A stretch of 64,000 nucleotides of DNA from Candidatus Undinarchaeales archaeon (lineage in GTDB: Archaea; SpSt-1190; JASMDC01). The notes under the pieces were generated by a model that saw only the letters and a list, made by a program, of their open reading frames with translations, made no database searches and was not told where the DNA came from. Each line of letters begins with the position of its first letter. The stretch's first letter is position 1. The translations under genes and the position numbers were made by a program. Positions 1 through 9,917 of this stretch are shown piece by piece. Location: assembly GCA_030753015.1 (NCBI GenBank), contig JASMDC010000008.1, positions 47,645 through 111,644 of the forward strand. Direction: 5' to 3'.

Positions 1-2321
1 GCGTCCTCGTCATCGCAAACACCCAATCTGAACCTGACGGTCGTATCGTCCACGGTAACGAGCTCGTCGTTCGTGCACGGACAGCCGTACATGCACCCAT
101 CGTCGAGGTCGCCCTCCATCCCACGAGGTACAGGCTCATCTATCGCTGCATCCCTGAGATTCAGGTAACCATGTGCTGACGTAGGTGTCCCCCCTCCCAT
201 TCGGACCGTCATTGTACCGTGTCCCCGGACCAGTACGAGCTTAGATGTCGCGCTGCCGGGATCATCATCCGAGCACGCCGTCGGATCTGTGCCGGTCGAG
301 CCGTGATCTAGCAGAAGGAACCCTTCGATACCTTGAGAGAGCTCCTGTACGCGGACAGTATACGTACCAGCCCCTTCAGAGAACGCAGTATCAGTACTGA
401 AACCCCACCCATGCTCCCGACAGCTTGCAACAGCTCCTGTCGTACCCACGACCCATTCCTCACCGCTCGGTCGTTCGACGACGAGACGATAGTCACAACT
501 GTTCCCCGCACCGTCGGTACGTATGCGCAGGCTTACGGTCTCCCCCAGTCCATAGCTGGTACGCGGAGATGTCACTCTGAGGCGCTGCGAGCTGGTAGAT
601 CGGGACACCCTTACCTCTCGCTCGGCTGATGTAGCATTGTCCCCCTCTAGCGAGCATGTGACCCAGACCTTGTACATTCCTGCCTCGCCGGTCTCGAGCG
701 ATATCCGATAGGTCCCGTCCTCCTTGTCAAGGTCCATCTCGAAATGGCCATCGAACGGCTCACCCACGGGTTCTGGCGTCACCTCCCGTAACCAGCATAT
801 GCACGTCCCCTCTATTAATTGGCCTGATTCGGTACCGTACCGTGCTGCAACCTCGATGTCCTCACCCACCGCTATGTTCGGCCCGCGAGGAAGGTCGATG
901 GTAACTGAAGCTTCACAGTCAGCGGGGCACGCGGACGCACTCTCTCCATGCTCGCACATTCCGTTCCCGCATTCAGCGCCTATGCAGTCCTCAGGACATA
1001 AATCGGCGTCCTCGCCCGCTTCGCAATTGTCATTGCCGCACAGGCTCAGATGGAGCTCGCCACCGAGATAACGTACGAGCACCATGTTGCAGGCCGCCTG
1101 GTGCGGTATAACGAAGATCGTTTCGTCGACCTTCGTGTCAGGTGGTCGGATATCTAACTTGATCTTGTGGTCCGTCTGTCCATGGGTCGTGATGATGTGC
1201 TCTTTGGCCGGCGACTGCATTCCTGTCCCCTTCTGGAAGCGCCCAGTGCATTCGGACTGGACCGTGAAGCTCACGCCGACCTCTACATCAGAGATGACAC
1301 GGTACGAAGCGTGGGGCCATACCGGGATGTCACCTAGGTCGCCTTCTTCACCCTCGACCGTTATCATGGCAGGATCACATCCCTCCTCTGGCTCAGCAGT
1401 AACCAGCAGACGATCTTCTCCCTTGTCCACGCGGATGACGCCGCGCTCGAAACAGAACTCTGGATGACTGAAAGAGATGAGCATCGTACCCATGGTGTCA
1501 GGGAGTGGGATGAGGAACTTGCCTAGGACATCGGATGTCCACTTCCTATCGTCCCCCGGAAAGAAGATGGACATGCCTCGGACGGGATCCCCGGTAGCGG
1601 CGTTCACGAACCGTCCGATAAGGCGCATCCCCTCGTGCGGTTCCTCCTCAATCTCGAGAATGGGAGCAGCTATGTCCGGTATACCGTCGACGTCAACATC
1701 CTCGAGCGGTATGGGCGTCTTGCCATATGAGATCAGCTTGGTGAGGTGGCCCGTGCTCCATTCGTTCAAGATATCTGCGATGCACGATCCGGGAAAGCCG
1801 TCGTTGGACGGTACATAGTGGAAGACACGGTCGGCAAGATAGTCCCCTGTGGCGTTGATGATGTAGGCTTCCTCCCCAGTATAGTAGTCGACCTTCTCGG
1901 TACCCACCACACGATAAGCACTCGTGGTCGTGTAGAGCGCACCGTCGTCACCGGTCCTGGTTATCGTATGGTTCCAAACACGCCCCTCGTGGATCGGGAA
2001 CTGAAGGAAGTGGAGGTCCCAGTCCTCGAGCTCCCCATCCTCCTCGATGGCATTCATAGCAAGGTCGAACACACCTATATGATAGACGAGCGTCCTGATC
2101 ATGTCCGGGTTCTTAGGATCGTCCCATACCTTGCATGGGACCAAATAGCTCCTTCCGTAACTGGTGATATCATCAACGTAACAGAGTGTAACCCCGCCGT
2201 CAGTGTGCTGAGAGAGCCAGTAGGTACCAATGACCCATTGAGGCGCGCTGTTGGCGATGGCACGAGCTGAGGGTACCAGCAGTACCAACAGTATGATATA
2301 GAGGATCGAGCGTGCCTTCAT
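1..2321 (-). CDS. Exported Cys-containing Ig-like protein, C-terminus beyond window
   Basis: An uninterrupted minus-strand frame runs from an ATG at 2321 off the left edge, giving at least 773 residues. The N-terminus is a clear signal peptide (KARSILYIILLVLLVPSARA). The middle has beta-rich Ig/carboxypeptidase-regulatory-like stretches (for example RLIGRFVNAATGDPVRGM). Around nucleotides 915-1040 are two short Cys modules of the form CGNxxCExGE...CPxDC, the same module found in the next gene. A TATA-like element lies at 2356-2362 and a GGAG Shine-Dalgarno precedes the ATG. The protein is probably a secreted or surface protein of the same class as the 2,293-residue neighbour, which lies upstream on the same strand. 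Specific function is not recognisable. Confidence 0.85.
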   Translation of the reverse strand, partial: MKARSILYIILLVLLVPSARAIANSAPQWVIGTYWLSQHTDGGVTLCYVDDITSYGRSYLVPCKVWDDPKNPDMIRTLVYHIGVFDLAMNAIEEDGELEDWDLHFLQFPIHEGRVWNHTITRTGDDGALYTTTSAYRVVGTEKVDYYTGEEAYIINATGDYLADRVFHYVPSNDGFPGSCIADILNEWSTGHLTKLISYGKTPIPLEDVDVDGIPDIAAPILEIEEEPHEGMRLIGRFVNAATGDPVRGMSIFFPGDDRKWTSDVLGKFLIPLPDTMGTMLISFSHPEFCFERGVIRVDKGEDRLLVTAEPEEGCDPAMITVEGEEGDLGDIPVWPHASYRVISDVEVGVSFTVQSECTGRFQKGTGMQSPAKEHIITTHGQTDHKIKLDIRPPDTKVDETIFVIPHQAACNMVLVRYLGGELHLSLCGNDNCEAGEDADLCPEDCIGAECGNGMCEHGESASACPADCEASVTIDLPRGPNIAVGEDIEVAARYGTESGQLIEGTCICWLREVTPEPVGEPFDGHFEMDLDKEDGTYRISLETGEAGMYKVWVTCSLEGDNATSAEREVRVSRSTSSQRLRVTSPRTSYGLGETVSLRIRTDGAGNSCDYRLVVERPSGEEWVVGTTGAVASCREHGWGFSTDTAFSEGAGTYTVRVQELSQGIEGFLLLDHGSTGTDPTACSDDDPGSATSKLVLVRGHGTMTVRMGGGTPTSAHGYLNLRDAAIDEPVPRGMEGDLDDGCMYGCPCTNDELVTVDDTTVRFRLGVCDDED

Positions 2322-2355
2322 GAGCACTCCCACTACGGAAGAAGGGTGCGCGGCG

Positions 2356-2362
2356 TTTTATA
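2356..2362 (-). promoter_or_regulatory. TATA box for the partial exported protein gene
   Basis: On the minus strand this reads TATAAAA, about 35 bases upstream of the ATG at 2321, in the short gap after the stop of the upstream gene. It indicates that the two exported-protein genes can be transcribed separately. Confidence 0.5.
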
Positions 2363-2379
2363 GTTTGCGCAGTTGGACC

Positions 2380-5300
2380 CTAGTCACGCTTCCTCCCTAG
2401 ATAGGCCCCCGCCAGTGCCAGCAGGGCCAGCGTCTCCACCACACCCGTACCGGGCGCGGTCACCAGATCGGAACCTCCCTTTGAGCCTGAGAGCACCACG
2501 AGGTTGACGGTGAGCGGATTTGCTCGTATCTCTTGCGGAACGGCAGCGGCCGCCTCGATGACGAGGGTTGTGGTACCAACCTTACCTGCGATAAGGGGAA
2601 CCTGGATGACGCGCTGCTCTCCCTTGGCCAGCTTGTACGTGCACGTCTTGACTCCCACGTTCTCACCGCAGTCGAGGGTTATATGAGTGGTAGCCGAGCC
2701 GGACACGCTCAGTGTCACCGCGATCTCGCCCGCGTAGGGGTTCTGGATGTACACCGGGTAGAGGTGCATGGAGCCCACGGTGAGTGCGAGCGACTTGAGT
2801 TGAGCCTCAGGATCGAAGAACGGCAGGTCGTCGACGCACATGGCCCTGAGCGGCGACCAGAACCATCCTGACCGACAGCACCGGCCGACGGCCGTGATGC
2901 AGTTGCCTGAGACGCACTCCCAGTTGTACCGGCAGGCTCCCATGCGGTACCCGCCCACCTTCAGGTTGACCTTGAATGGTATTTTCTGGACCACATCGCG
3001 GCATTCTGCACCGCTCTCCAGGTCGGGATCACCCTTGCACACTGTCGATGAGATCTTGACCGTGAAGTCCGTGGGACCCGACACCGGCAGCACCACGTAC
3101 TTTGAGGACCGAGGCTGGAGGGTGAGGTTGTAGTACTCACCATCCTTGATGACCAAGGGCTTCCCGGCTGCGTTGATGACCTGGATCGACACGGGCATCT
3201 TGAAGTCCGTGGGATTCTTGATGAACACCGGCACATCGATGATCTCTCCGGGGCCCGTGGTGATCACGTTGGCCTTCACGTCCTTGGACCGATCGCACTC
3301 GGCCTTGGACTGCTTGCATGCCTCCGAACTCTCGTCCTCGAAGCAGGCATCGGAGAAGCAGGCGTCCGAGATCGTCGCCTCGAACCCGCCGACGGTGATC
3401 GGGATCTTGTTGACCACCTTGTTGGCATACGTGCCGTCACCCACCTGGTTCTTGCTCTCCACGATGAGCTCGCCCTTCACGGGTCCGCTCACCGGGATGC
3501 GCACGATCTTGGTGGTCCGCGCCTCCACGTGGCAACCGCCGATGGAGGACATGTCGAGGTCGTTGGAGACCTTCGTGCCGTCATCCTTCTCGTACGCGAA
3601 CGAGATGGCGCACTCCATCTCCGAGTCGGCGGTGTTGGACACCACGGCCTCGATGTAGTCCTTGCCGATGGCGGCCTGCTGGATCATCTGGGTGTTCTGG
3701 AAGAACACGCCCTGGCTCTCGCCCTCCTGCACACCGATCGTCTCGCCGGTAGCGAGCTTGGCTGTGATGAAGACGGTGACCTCGCCGACGTCCTCCAGCG
3801 CGGCCTCGAGGTCGGCCGGGGACGCCGGGCACTCACCAGCAACGCAGTGCGCGATGCGCACCTTGAGGTAATAGGTCGCGATACCCTCGCTCGTCACGTT
3901 GAACACGTACTGGTTGTCCGTCTCGGCACCCAGGTCCTTGGGCGGGTCGGGGAGCGTCTTGAGCAGTGCGTGGTCGGTATCGTACACCTCGACCTTCAGG
4001 CCGAGCGGGTAGGTCAGATGGTTGTCGATGCCGTAGTACCGGTACATCGTCGTCTGGTCTTCCTCGAGCGTGTACGTCAGCTCGTCCACGTTCAGAGCAC
4101 ACTTATCGTTCTCGCACGTCACGATGAACGCGAGGTTCGCTACGAGCTCCTGCTTGGCATCGTCGTCTGGTAGGTCATCCTCTGTCACCTCATCGATCGT
4201 TACATCGGTCTCCACCGACGTGGTGATCCAAGAGTCGTAGTAGATGAGCTGAGCGCCTGCGAACACGGCGTACTTGATCTGCAGGTCAGTGATCGAGGTC
4301 ACCGTGAACTCGATGATCCTCGACTCTCCGGGAGCAAGGCCCGAGAGCATTAGGGACGCCAGGGTCTTGACGCCGGTGGACACGTTCACCTCGACGGACA
4401 CTGTGCTGCCCAGCTGGTTGGTGACCTTCAGGTACTTCTTCTTGACCTGGTCGATGTTGGTACGCAGGGCCAGCACGGGCGGTGGTGAGATGCCGTCGAG
4501 CACGAACTCGGTGTCCGGGACGACGCCGTCCACATCGGTGACATCAGCGAGGCTCGTCTGGGCCTCGGGGACGGGCGGCAGCGGTGTGTAGCAGTCCGCA
4601 GGGCACTTGTTGGGACCGGTCTTCTCGTCCTCCTGGCATACACCGTCGGGGCAGGATGCATCGAGACAGTCGGCACACTCGGGGCCCTCGCCCTTCGCTG
4701 GCTCGCAAACGCCGTCACTGTCGCACGACTCGCACACGCCGCAGTCGGACGGGCAGTTCTCGCAGCTCTCGCCCTGGATCATATCGCACACCAGCGAACC
4801 AGTGAGCGGATCAGGGACGCCGCATATGTCGGGTAACTGACAATCGTCGGGTGCTGACTGCCAGCTCTCCCAGTAGTCACAGATGCCGTTGGCGCATACG
4901 ACCTGGTCACCGGCCTGCTCGTCGGTGAGACCGCAGCAGTCGGCGGGGCAGCTGGCCGTGGTCTCACCGCGCTCGTACTGGCAGTTGTGGTCACCGCACA
5001 CGAAGATGGGTGCAAGGCAATCGCGCGGGAGCGGGTCGAGACCAAGCTCGATGAAGTCGCACACGTCGTTGTCCTGGCACTCCTGTGGACAGTCGCCGTC
5101 GGTCAGCGGATCACAGACACCGTTGTCGCACGTGAGCGGGCATGCACCGCAATCGTTAGCGTGGTCGGTGCAGTCCTCGCCCACCTCGCATCCGTTGGCG
5201 TCAGCGATATGGCGAACGACATCGCACTCCTCGCATATACCGCAGTTGGCCGCGCCCCCGCTGACGGTGCAGCACTCGTTGTAGAGGCATTCCGAGATGG

Positions 5301-8300
5301 GGCCGCAGTGGCCGGGGAAGCACGGCGACGGACCGCTGGCCAGCGGTTCCATGCACGTCCCGCCATCGTCGGGAGAGCAGTACCCCTCTATCGAGGAATC
5401 GTCCTTGAAGAGCCGGCAGTCCGAGCCCGCGCCCAGCCAGCTGATCGTGATCTCCTTCGTATCGAAGGTACCCTGAGCGTCGCGGTTCACCTGCTTGCAG
5501 TAGCGCTGCTCGGCGTCACCGGGGAGGACCCGGGTGTGCGTGTCATCGTCGTAGTCCGTGCACTCGCAAAGGTCCTGATACTTGAACTTCAGCGTGAAAC
5601 CGCGGTTGAACGACGACTGCATGAACTGCCAGGTGTTGCACTCTACCTGGTATACCAGGATTCGGTTCTGGCCGGGCCGCAGGGTGTTGGAGACCAATGG
5701 CTCGGCCGACAGTGTGCAGAAGTTGGACTTCCAGCTGGGATCGGGCTCACCGTTCCCGAGATAGAGCTGGTTCTCCCGTGGGTTGTAGTTGAGGATGTAG
5801 TCGTAGAGGTCGAAGCCGTTCTTGAGGTAGGCGATGCCGTCGCCCAGGTTGGTGAGCACCACGCGGATCTTCTGCACCGGCGAGCAGTGTGGCCATTCGT
5901 CATACCCGTCGGGGATGGCTGTGGTCACCGTGGCGCTGGACACGACCACGTCGGCGGAGCGCCAGATGCCCACCTGTCGGGTGCCCTTGTGCTCATCGAG
6001 CGCGTTGAAGAGGAGCAGATCGTATTTGGGCCGCGTCATCTGGTCGGGGCCGAACGATTCGGTTGGTGTGAAGCTGCAATCGCCCTCGCACGAGGTCGCT
6101 CCCTCACCGCAGGTCCCCGTGGTGATCTGACATTCCGGAGATGCGCCATCGTACTGGAACACCTTGTCATCATGGTCGTCACCGTGGCGTAAGGATATCT
6201 TGCGCAGCTCGGTTGTGCACTGACTGGTGAACCTGAAGTAGAGCGGGTCGCCCTTAGCAGGGCAGACGTTCAGGTCGAGGTCCACGGGCGGATCGTATAT
6301 AGCGATCTGGGGCTTCTGGATCTTGATGTAGAACTCCCCGCACTCGCACCGCTCCTCATCGAACGCACATGTAGTTGGATCGCAGGTGATGCTGCCGTCC
6401 TCGTCCACGTCCCGGGCGATAAGTATCTTGTGCTGGCCGAAGGGCGTCGACTCGGGGATCCGGATGGAGCAGGTAGCATCCTTCTTGTACTCCTTACCCG
6501 TACCAGCATTACAGGTCCCCAGCTTGCGGTCGTCGGCGATGCGGTCCAGGTACACCACGGCCTCGGGGCTGGAGCATGTCACAGTGTAGGAGAAAGTGAT
6601 TGTGGCCCCCGGGCACAGCTCGGTGATGGGAGGCGCCTCGGTGAGGGTTATCTGGGGATCGGCCACCTCGAACACGAGGTCGCCCTGTCCTATACGCCAT
6701 CCGTCAGCGGATTTGGCTGTGCCGGCCGAGCCGAACTTGCATATCCCGCTCAGGGTCCCATCGGAGTACTGGTTGCACCCCCAGGCCCGGTCGCCCTCGC
6801 CACCGCAGTCGGGGCATACGAAGTTACCCTGGGTGTCGCACACACGGGTGGCGGTGTCCACGTAGATGGTGTACACGCCAGGTGCCCTGGGGCCGAGATA
6901 GGTCTTTCCTGTGTTGGCACGGTAGTCGATGTCGTTCCCGGGAGCGTGCCCGTACCGACGCCAGACATCGCAGGTCTGGCCGTCCGTTGCCCGCAAATAG
7001 GCGATGACTCCGGGGCTCGAGACGACCGAGTTGCACGAGCTGTCCTTGCAGAGCATGCACTTGCTCGTGGAGAGGTAGTTCTCGGCCTTGCCGCCCATGT
7101 CGATGATGGGTGACTTATGCGGATCGCACACGGGATTGGACCCCGCGAGGTTGATATCACCGCACCGTGATATGCGGCCATAGGAGTTGAAGGAACCGCT
7201 GCTGCGGGCGCCGTTAGAGCATACGAGGTTGTACTGGCTCACAGAGACGTAGAACTGCAGTGCGTCCCCCGGACATATCTGGTTACCCGTCCGCTCAGCG
7301 TCGATGTCGATGTTGATAGCTCCGGAGTAGGAGATACCGGTGCTCTGGGTGGCACCAACGCTGTGGGTGCATGTTGAGCCCGCACAGGTGGCGCCGAGGT
7401 TCACCTTGCAGTTACCGAGCTTGCATTCGAACGTCTCATCGGCGTTCGCCCCGGTGAGCCTGAGCTTCACTGCTTGTGGGCCTGTGGTGGTCTTGGGATT
7501 GATGGCCAGCCGGCACCAGGGATCCGGGTCCTGCTGGATCGTGGAACCGCCGTTCTCGAGCGACGTAGGCCCCGGGCAGGTGCCCTGGAGCTTGTCCCCC
7601 AGGATCACGTCGAAGTAGGTGCCCGGTGGAAAGCACCTGCTCGCGATGTGGAGGTAGAGCGAGGCCGAGAGGCAGGTGTCCGCGGGGAACACGTACAGGT
7701 CGATGCCCTTCTGGGATATCTCGAGGGTGACGCTGTCCGAGTCCTCGTAGTACATCCCGGACTGGGGGGCTTTTGCGACGATGTTGACCGATGTCTTGCT
7801 GAAGTCCGAGGGGAGCTTGAGCTCGACGTACCCGAAGGCGTCCGGGGTCTGTGTCGCACCTATCTGCTGGTCGCCGTCGAACATCTTGACGGCCACATGA
7901 TCGCTACGGACGACACCCTGACCCCATTCGTCGATGACGCGGACCTTGAACCTCACGCCCGTGCACCCGCTCGGCGGGAGCTCGGTGACGGTCAACTTGC
8001 TCACTAGCTTCAGCTCGGTGATGGCCGTGGAATAGCTGCTCTTGAAGGCCACGATCTCGAGGTCGCCCACGAAGTAGGTCATGTCGATGATCGCTTCTGC
8101 GGCGGAGTCCCAGGTGAACCGGCCTACCGCGTCGGTGGTCCCCTGGCTCATGATCTTCTTGGTCTCGGCGTCGCGCACCTCGATGTTCGCTTCCGGGACC
8201 GGATCGTTCGAGCTGGTCACCACGAACGTGACGGTGCCCTTCGGATGGATGGTGGATACCTCTTGGTCCGAGACGTCGAGGACCTTGAGGTCGATGATGG

Positions 8301-9261
8301 GGATGTCGATGGGGATGAACTGCTCCATCTCCTGGAAAGCGCCGAGCTCGTCCTTGGCGAAGGCGACCAGGCGGTAGTTACCGTAGTCGACGTTGTGCAG
8401 TTCGCACTCCATGGCGTCACCGGCAACGGAGCACTGCTCGATCTTCCCTCCCTCCGGATTGTAGAGCGCCAGGGTCTTCTCCACGATCTCGTCTTCTTCG
8501 GGATCATGCCAGGTGATAGCGATATCGAACTTCGTGATGGTATCGCCGCCCGAGGGGGTGGTGTGGACCTCGATGCTCGCATCAGCGGCACGGGGGTGGA
8601 AGTTGGTGATGGCCAGACGGGTACCGGTGCTGTCCCACTCATCCTCGCCCGAGTCGATGAAGATGCCGCAGCCGAGGATGGGTGTGCCCAACGGATCGAA
8701 GCGGAAGTAGAGGAAGTCGTTGTCGATCCGGTCTATGGTCGCCTCCACTCGGTGATCGGCCATGGTCATCTCGCAAATATTGGTGATGGCCTCCGACCCG
8801 CGGAACTCGAACCACTCGTCACCGTTCTCTGGATCACAGTCAAGGGTCGAGTAGTGTGTGTCGCTCGAGCAGAGGGCTACACGGTACTCGGGAGGTGCTG
8901 CGCAGTTGGTGGAAGGATAGTACCAGAGCTCTGCCTTGTGGTTCAGGTAGGTCGTCGTGTTGAACAGCACACGGACGTACTTGGGATTCTGGGAAGGATC
9001 GTGATGCTGTGGTTCGTTGGTGATGCACGCCTCGTTGCGGGTGAACCGCTTCCAGAGGCAGGGATCGTCCCCCTCCACCGTAGCGACAGCACAGGCCGCG
9101 TCGATGATGGTGTCGGTCACATTGTCATCCTCACCGTTCTCGATAAGGACGATGAGCGTATCCTTTGAGCGGACCTCACCCTCGTCCCCCACTGCCGGTA
9201 GCAGTACGAGACCCAGGAGCACGCATGTTATGAACAGGGCATATTTCCGATCAATCGACAT
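2380..9261 (-). CDS. Giant exported Cys-rich Ig-like surface protein (2,293 aa)
   Basis: An N-terminal signal peptide (about residues 7-26) is followed by a long series of beta-sandwich, CARDB/Ig-like segments. A dense Cys-rich block at about residues 1290-1560 contains repeated CGxxxCxxGE...CPxDC-type modules. A second small Cys cluster lies near residues 2105-2145 (CRYNWECVSGNC). The C-terminus has a Pro-Gly segment (APGTGVV), one hydrophobic helix and a GRKRD tail. That tripartite tail resembles archaeosortase signals such as PGF-CTERM, though the motif is not canonical. The start has a GGGAGG ribosome site, and a TATA element lies at 9299-9306. It is most likely a cell-surface or S-layer-associated protein whose folding needs disulfide formation. 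No catalytic domain was recognised. Confidence 0.88.
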   Translation of the reverse strand: MSIDRKYALFITCVLLGLVLLPAVGDEGEVRSKDTLIVLIENGEDDNVTDTIIDAACAVATVEGDDPCLWKRFTRNEACITNEPQHHDPSQNPKYVRVLFNTTTYLNHKAELWYYPSTNCAAPPEYRVALCSSDTHYSTLDCDPENGDEWFEFRGSEAITNICEMTMADHRVEATIDRIDNDFLYFRFDPLGTPILGCGIFIDSGEDEWDSTGTRLAITNFHPRAADASIEVHTTPSGGDTITKFDIAITWHDPEEDEIVEKTLALYNPEGGKIEQCSVAGDAMECELHNVDYGNYRLVAFAKDELGAFQEMEQFIPIDIPIIDLKVLDVSDQEVSTIHPKGTVTFVVTSSNDPVPEANIEVRDAETKKIMSQGTTDAVGRFTWDSAAEAIIDMTYFVGDLEIVAFKSSYSTAITELKLVSKLTVTELPPSGCTGVRFKVRVIDEWGQGVVRSDHVAVKMFDGDQQIGATQTPDAFGYVELKLPSDFSKTSVNIVAKAPQSGMYYEDSDSVTLEISQKGIDLYVFPADTCLSASLYLHIASRCFPPGTYFDVILGDKLQGTCPGPTSLENGGSTIQQDPDPWCRLAINPKTTTGPQAVKLRLTGANADETFECKLGNCKVNLGATCAGSTCTHSVGATQSTGISYSGAINIDIDAERTGNQICPGDALQFYVSVSQYNLVCSNGARSSGSFNSYGRISRCGDINLAGSNPVCDPHKSPIIDMGGKAENYLSTSKCMLCKDSSCNSVVSSPGVIAYLRATDGQTCDVWRRYGHAPGNDIDYRANTGKTYLGPRAPGVYTIYVDTATRVCDTQGNFVCPDCGGEGDRAWGCNQYSDGTLSGICKFGSAGTAKSADGWRIGQGDLVFEVADPQITLTEAPPITELCPGATITFSYTVTCSSPEAVVYLDRIADDRKLGTCNAGTGKEYKKDATCSIRIPESTPFGQHKILIARDVDEDGSITCDPTTCAFDEERCECGEFYIKIQKPQIAIYDPPVDLDLNVCPAKGDPLYFRFTSQCTTELRKISLRHGDDHDDKVFQYDGASPECQITTGTCGEGATSCEGDCSFTPTESFGPDQMTRPKYDLLLFNALDEHKGTRQVGIWRSADVVVSSATVTTAIPDGYDEWPHCSPVQKIRVVLTNLGDGIAYLKNGFDLYDYILNYNPRENQLYLGNGEPDPSWKSNFCTLSAEPLVSNTLRPGQNRILVYQVECNTWQFMQSSFNRGFTLKFKYQDLCECTDYDDDTHTRVLPGDAEQRYCKQVNRDAQGTFDTKEITISWLGAGSDCRLFKDDSSIEGYCSPDDGGTCMEPLASGPSPCFPGHCGPISECLYNECCTVSGGAANCGICEECDVVRHIADANGCEVGEDCTDHANDCGACPLTCDNGVCDPLTDGDCPQECQDNDVCDFIELGLDPLPRDCLAPIFVCGDHNCQYERGETTASCPADCCGLTDEQAGDQVVCANGICDYWESWQSAPDDCQLPDICGVPDPLTGSLVCDMIQGESCENCPSDCGVCESCDSDGVCEPAKGEGPECADCLDASCPDGVCQEDEKTGPNKCPADCYTPLPPVPEAQTSLADVTDVDGVVPDTEFVLDGISPPPVLALRTNIDQVKKKYLKVTNQLGSTVSVEVNVSTGVKTLASLMLSGLAPGESRIIEFTVTSITDLQIKYAVFAGAQLIYYDSWITTSVETDVTIDEVTEDDLPDDDAKQELVANLAFIVTCENDKCALNVDELTYTLEEDQTTMYRYYGIDNHLTYPLGLKVEVYDTDHALLKTLPDPPKDLGAETDNQYVFNVTSEGIATYYLKVRIAHCVAGECPASPADLEAALEDVGEVTVFITAKLATGETIGVQEGESQGVFFQNTQMIQQAAIGKDYIEAVVSNTADSEMECAISFAYEKDDGTKVSNDLDMSSIGGCHVEARTTKIVRIPVSGPVKGELIVESKNQVGDGTYANKVVNKIPITVGGFEATISDACFSDACFEDESSEACKQSKAECDRSKDVKANVITTGPGEIIDVPVFIKNPTDFKMPVSIQVINAAGKPLVIKDGEYYNLTLQPRSSKYVVLPVSGPTDFTVKISSTVCKGDPDLESGAECRDVVQKIPFKVNLKVGGYRMGACRYNWECVSGNCITAVGRCCRSGWFWSPLRAMCVDDLPFFDPEAQLKSLALTVGSMHLYPVYIQNPYAGEIAVTLSVSGSATTHITLDCGENVGVKTCTYKLAKGEQRVIQVPLIAGKVGTTTLVIEAAAAVPQEIRANPLTVNLVVLSGSKGGSDLVTAPGTGVVETLALLALAGAYLGRKRD

Positions 9262-9298
9262 AGTACTACCTCCCCTGCATTATCAGTACGCCGTGTCG

Positions 9299-9306
9299 TT
9301 TTTATA
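9299..9306 (-). promoter_or_regulatory. TATA box of the giant surface-protein gene
   Basis: The minus strand reads TATAAAAA about 40 bases upstream of the ATG at 9261, consistent with a leader of roughly 15 bases that holds the GGGAGG ribosome site. Confidence 0.55.
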
Positions 9307-9356
9307 GCTTGGGAAAGGCTGATGGGATCGCTCATTCTGCCAGGGTATGCTCGGAC

Positions 9357-9866
9357 CTATACTGCATGGTCGACTGCGTCAAGCACTTCGAGAAGGTCAT
9401 CGATATCGCCGCCCATGAGAAGGCATCCCGCTCCTATATCGGACACGTCATTGATGTTGAACGAACTGTCATCGACGAACAGGCACTCCTCGGGCCGCAC
9501 CTCGATGCCGTCCCTGGCGAGATCGCGGAGCATGGTCCGCACGGAACCGCCCTTGGGCCGCCAGCATATGCTCAGCCGTACGAATGAATCGCGCAGGTCC
9601 CATCCGTCCAGCGCCGCGAGCACGGGTGGTTCGTCGTTGTGGGTCACAAGACCTATGAGCACATCGCGCTCCTGCAGTCCTGTCAGGAGCTCGCGGGCAC
9701 CAGGGCGGAGAGCGATGGTGGCGCCCCTGGTGTCCTCCAGGGTATCGGCGTCACGTCGTCGAAGTGGTGGACGGAGCAGCGATGCGTAGTCTGCGCCCCG
9801 GCAGGTCCAGAGCGTCTCGTCACCGTCCAGGAGCACAAGTCGGCATGTCACGGACACCACTACCAC
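9357..9866 (-). CDS. HAD-superfamily phosphatase, MDP-1/FkbH-like
   Basis: A protein of up to 169 residues with the HAD motifs in order: DxDxT near residues 14-18 (LLDGDETLW), a motif II threonine in VTHND, a basic residue in RPKGG, and the acidic pair FVDDS. Trp after motif I and the compact size fit the class III HAD enzymes related to magnesium-dependent phosphatase-1. The first possible start is GTG at 9866. The TATA-like element around 9876-9884 lies so close that a leaderless start at GTG 9857 or 9851 is equally plausible. It is divergent from the TPR gene. The substrate is unknown. Confidence 0.75.
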   Translation of the reverse strand: MVVVSVTCRLVLLDGDETLWTCRGADYASLLRPPLRRRDADTLEDTRGATIALRPGARELLTGLQERDVLIGLVTHNDEPPVLAALDGWDLRDSFVRLSICWRPKGGSVRTMLRDLARDGIEVRPEECLFVDDSSFNINDVSDIGAGCLLMGGDIDDLLEVLDAVDHAV

Positions 9867-9917
9867 TTGAAAGGTTTTTTAATCCTAGCCTGTCTAGTAT
9901 AATAGCAGGTGGTATTC

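Noticed and set aside
1746-2270. 174-aa plus-strand open frame in the left region
   Set aside because: Antisense to the partial exported protein, which runs open from 2321 through the window edge with a good signal peptide and promoter.
4987-6192. 401-aa plus-strand open frame
   Set aside because: Antisense to the giant surface protein; low-complexity, no ribosome site, and the minus-strand frame has signal peptide, Cys modules and coherent domains.
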